DNA of 64,000 bases from Plazaster borealis (taxonomy: Eukaryota; Echinodermata; Asteroidea; Forcipulatida; Labidiasteridae). Where the stretch lies: NCBI GenBank assembly GCA_021014325.1, contig CM037472.1, positions 24,289,063 to 24,353,062 on the forward strand. The letters run 5' to 3'. Below the pieces are notes generated by a model. It did no database searches. It was given only the letters and a program-made list of their open reading frames with translations, and was not told the origin of the DNA. Positions 60,319 through 64,000 of the stretch are shown piece after piece (position 1 is the stretch's first letter; every line of letters begins with the position of its first letter). Made by a program: the position numbers and the translations under genes.

Positions 60319-62526
60319 AGTATACTTTTAACCCGATTGAAACTCCCTTGAGTTAATCACTGGTTCCCTGTTGGGAGACACTTGGGTGATAAAACTGTGC
60401 AGCCATGGAGTTGGCCTTGACACACTTCACAATCGTCAACAAATATTTCCACCTTCACTGAAAAGAGAACTATTTGCTTTGACAAATTTCCATGAGACTT
60501 GTACCATACAGTGAGCAGTACCAGTTGTTTAAACGAAAGGAATGTTTTTTGTATATCAGTCACTAGATCACTGAGGCAACGCTACAATACTCATTCCCTT
60601 ATCAATAGGGTACATTCATGGCTCAATGGTAACAAACATGAAAAGCCCAAGCTTCTATCAGCTTACACGAAACCTCAAATCTCTTGGAGTTTTTCCACTA
60701 AGCCTTCTCTGAATCCACTGGAATCCATGCAGACAACTGCCTGCATATTGCACCCCATAACACCATGTAAACCTTCGCAAGGGGCAATGTAAGTGGGTCT
60801 CATAACTCAAGCATAACTCAAGATACCTGTCACAAAAATAATGAGCGCTTTCCAACATAAGTCAGGGGGGGAGATAAAGTGATATATATAAAAACTGTGA
60901 ACTATTAGACAATGATTAGTATGGTATGACAACCAGCAAGCATTGATGGAGATGAATTTGTTGAGAACTGAATCCATCAAAATCTGGCAGCACAAGGGAA
61001 TAAGTTTTGGGTAGTGGGGATTCAAATGTCACTCAGAGCTATACAATCAAACAAATTAAACAAATCAAATCAAGTCCCAGTTTGCTTTATCGCACTTTAT
61101 TTTGGTCAGTTAACATTTGAGTAATTTATATCATTTTTTTCATGTTGACAATTGTGAATTTGAAAACAATAAAAAATATAACTGGGTCCCATTCATTAAG
61201 ATGTTTCTCTGACAATGGCGAGAAAGAACAGAATCTCCACCATTCATCGCTGTAGCCTGGTTTCATCCAAGAATGCTATACAATGTACAAGTCACACAAT
61301 AGCTGAATCAATTGTAAGTGGCCACTACAGGCTTAGTTTTAAAAATAATACTTCAATTAAAAATCAAGGTAATGATCCAATGGTATTTACAGTGATGGAA
61401 AAAAGCACATGGACCTTCCCCAGGCTCTGTCACCCAAACAGTGTTACCTGCTTAAATACTACACAAATCTCTGAATGATATGCCTGTGAATTTCTCATCA
61501 GTACTAACGACAATTTTTACCAAGAAATCCTTCCACAGATGTCCATCTCATTACAGACCCCTTGCATTGGCCGCAATCGCCGAGGTCAAACATTGGAAAA
61601 CGTGCACGCGTGTATGAGCAGCGCACGACTCCCAGCCAATGATAGGTCTTCATTGATCTCAGTGAGGGCGCTGTTTGGGTCTTGTGACCTCATATGCAAG
61701 GGGACGATTGAATAATTAATACTGATCTGCATTGCATATAACAGTCAGTGTAAAGGAATACTCGTTTTTTGAACGAACCAAAACTGACTCAAATCAAATT
61801 TGCTACCTGCCATCCGAGTGACTTTTTTTTTAACAGACAATGGACTTTAGAAACCTCACTGACTTCCGTTCAATACACAAAATGGTTATTGATTAAATAC
61901 AAATATTCTTACATCTTGTTTATTCACAAATGGAGAGGGACAACAAATATTGGCGCTTAAAAATAATAGGAAACAATAAACACATCTCTGCTTTTTTTGT
62001 TAGTAACATTTTACATTCATGCAAAAGTAGAACACCAGCAAAAACCCTTGGAAATTAACACAAATTAAAACTCCACATTTTTATTCTTTCCATTTCATAT
62101 GATTTGGGATTCTACTATCTAATGGGAAAAACCTATGACTTAATACTAAAACATATTCTTTTTGAGGCGGTTTCACAAATCAAAATGCCTGGAGTTTTTG
62201 ATAACAATTCTTCCATAATTCTTCCAAACCCGACAACACAATGACAAAATTACTTTTACTTGACACAAGAGGGCGCTACAATGGTTTGTCACTACAACAT
62301 GCAAGGTTTGGTTTGCACTTATGCAATTCATTTGCATGTTAAACTTTTTTCTGTTTTTTCAACGTCTCATTTTTCTCTTAGAATTATTGAAAATTAACCA
62401 GAATTAAACCAACATTTTGGTAAATGGATAATTTGATTTTTTTAGTTTTATTAAATTTGTATTGGCTGAACGTTAACACTCAAAATGTTTTTGTTTAAAA
62501 AAGTCAACTTGTATCTGTAATTATTC

Positions 62527-62696
62527 ACTGCTAAAACTGGTATTCTTGGAATAAGAAAAACATCTTATTCCAAGAAAAACTTCTTGTGTCACTCCCAAGA
62601 AAAAAAAATTTCTAATAAGATTTTTGGGAGTGACATAAGAAAAGTTTTCTTGAAACAAGATTTTTTCTATTTTTCAAGAATACAATTTTTAGCAGT
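62527..62696. repeat. Palindromic foldback element
   Basis: The terminal arms ACTGCTAAAACTGGTATTCT and AAGAATACAATTTTTAGCAGT are inverted repeats. An inner pair, TGTCACTCCCAAGAAA and TTTTTGGGAGTGACA, folds at the centre. Length is 170 bp with no ORF. Almost fully self-complementary, so it is a MITE-like element and a potential hairpin RNA if transcribed. Confidence 0.75.
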
Positions 62697-62699
62697 CTT

Positions 62700-63900
62700 C
62701 TTAATGCATTCCATCATCAATGAATAAATAGGGACCTTAACTCCATTGCACTATTCATCTATTTTATTTTTATTTCAAGGAAAAAAAACTGCCAAATATT
62801 TGAGGGAAAAGAAAAATGAGGTATCATAGCCCTAATAAGACGCTTCCTCCTGGCAAGTTTTGTTTTCCCAAAAAACAAAAACAAAAATTCCCTTGAACTC
62901 TGTGCAATTTTGTCATTAGTGGCTTCCAAATTTAAAATAGCTCACAAGCAGCATGCAACATATAAATTGAGAAACTTTCAAACTAAGGTTTGGACAAAAA
63001 TGGGGGCCACTATTTTTTAATATCTCATCGCACAAGGTGACAAGGTATTACTCTAGTTGTGTTGCTACTGCAGAATTTACTTTCTTTTTGATTTCTGTTC
63101 TTTAATGGTTTCGCCATCATACACCAAGGTTAAAACCGACAAATTCACTGTAGTTTTTACCACATGAGGGCGCTTTCAGCAGCAAATTTCCTTGCATCAC
63201 GGTTATAGTTTTATCTTATTTTGACTGCCTGTGTGTTGTTTTTTGTATCAATGGCAAAATAAATATTTATTATAATAACGATGGAAAACAAAATTGTTCT
63301 ACTTAATCTGTATCACATAAACTTGGTTCACACACGCCCAACAAGGTCAAAAATACTGCGAATTGGGATAATAAAAAGATTCAGAGTAGATTTTAAAATG
63401 ACCGCAAAATGTTTAAAAGAAATGTTGTCTACTTACAATAAAATAATGGGGATTTTTTTTAGTAAGCTTTTTGTAAAAAGCTAGCCCAAAATGGATATTT
63501 CTAAACTACAGCCCTTGACCCAAATACAACAGGAGGTCAGCAATAGGTCAAAGGTCATTTGTGTAGTCACATGATAAACATACCATCACAGTGATGAGTA
63601 TATTGGGAGGGGTTTCTATGACTCTCAAAAATAGGGGCTTGGTCTCTTTACAAGCCGTTCTGAAAAGTGATACATTTAATCTGCATGGTTTCATGTACAT
63701 GTACAGTTTGTGACTTTACAATGCTACGTTAATATCATCTCATTGTATTTTTACTTTGTTTCTTTAAGGTCTTCGTGGTTAAAGGAAGACAATGTTGAAT
63801 TCACAAGAACAATCAGATTCACCATTTGAGGTTGTCCCAACCTTTTTCATATTCACTGCATTGGTATAACATTAATAATACGCTCATTCAGTATGGTACA
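62700..63900. other. Unassigned AT-rich DNA
   Basis: No gene or clear repeat. The 63281-63484 frame has no recognisable domain. Confidence 0.4.
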
Positions 63901-63905
63901 ACTAG

Positions 63906-64000
63906 GGGCCAACTTCATAGAGCTGCTTGACAAATGATTTTATGCTTACTATGTGATTTAAATTCATAGCGCTGCTAACTGTAAGCACGGAAAAAGGCAA
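63906..64000. repeat. Palindromic MITE 'CTATGAAATTGGGCC' family, cut by window end
   Basis: GGGGCCAACTTCATAGAGCT begins the element, followed by GCTTGACAAATGATTTTATG. The right part lies beyond the window. Confidence 0.55.

Larger units (their letters stand above)
55990..62526. other. Downstream flank, no gene supported
   Basis: Short ORFs only. (AT)n tracts at 56572-56590 and 59238-59254, G-runs at 56684 and 57738. A palindromic CRE-type TGACGTCA lies at 60311-60318, 20-30 bp downstream of AAGATGGCCGAC (60287-60298). A repeat-free block at 61540-61740 contains GGCCGCAATCGCCGAGGTCA and CCAGCCAATGATAGGTC. These could mark promoters or enhancers, without proof. Confidence 0.35.

Noticed and set aside
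1..64000. CRISPR arrays, bacterial operons, rRNA or prophage
   Set aside because: The spliced homeobox gene, SINEs and LINE tails mark eukaryotic DNA; no regularly spaced direct repeats with unique spacers were seen.

Overview
This is a eukaryotic, intron-bearing, AT-rich (by eye) genomic window that carries one gene I can support well: a Prospero/PROX homeobox gene on the + strand. The predicted protein has the vertebrate PROX1 N-terminal landmarks (a KRRRVDVGV basic box, an LRTLL nuclear-receptor box, an AKRARVENII box, an IKSE sumoylation-type site) together with a stretch otherwise typical of Drosophila Prospero (LPTSVAIPNPSL), and ends in a complete homeo-Prospero domain. The mixture of protostome and vertebrate features, the non-coding content and the abundant short palindromic and tRNA-derived repeats suggest a marine invertebrate deuterostome, most likely an echinoderm (possibly a sea star). 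That organism call is inference, not something the sequence proves.

Layout. 1-32.7 kb is upstream flank, made of repeats, simple sequence and unassigned DNA. It contains foldback/MITE-like elements, non-LTR retrotransposon tails, a SINE, a perfect 25-bp-arm palindrome near 9.85-9.91 kb, and one weak candidate for the last exon of a minus-strand gene near 8.3-8.5 kb. The prox gene occupies 32,881-53,043 as five coding exons: 32881-34406, 38225-38423, 42576-42719, 44052-44213 and 52864-53043. Together they are 2,211 nt, encoding 736 residues plus a stop, essentially the length of human PROX1. 53-64 kb is 3' UTR/downstream flank with further repeats and possible cis-regulatory DNA.

The most interesting observation is the third coding intron (38424-42575). 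It is not a GT-AG intron. It begins ATATCCTTTT, has TTCCTTAAC 11 nt before its end, and ends in AC: textbook signals of a minor-spliceosome (U12-type) AT-AC intron. With these borders the reading phase closes exactly and the joined protein runs straight into the homeodomain. Drosophila prospero has a U12-type AT-AC intron at the equivalent place, as the outer part of a 'twintron', so this appears to be an ancient minor intron held at the entrance of the homeo-Prospero domain.

The repeats fall into a few families. There is a roughly 190-bp palindromic element with GCTCTATGAAATTG termini (several copies), a roughly 400-bp TIR element with AAAGGG termini (two inverted copies), tRNA-derived SINEs with recognisable A and B boxes, and 3' fragments of non-LTR retrotransposons recognisable from the LWNSLP-type C-terminal end of their reverse-transcriptase ORF. 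SINE and LINE tails share a GCGCTATATAA / ATT-repeat ending, consistent with LINE-driven SINE mobilisation.
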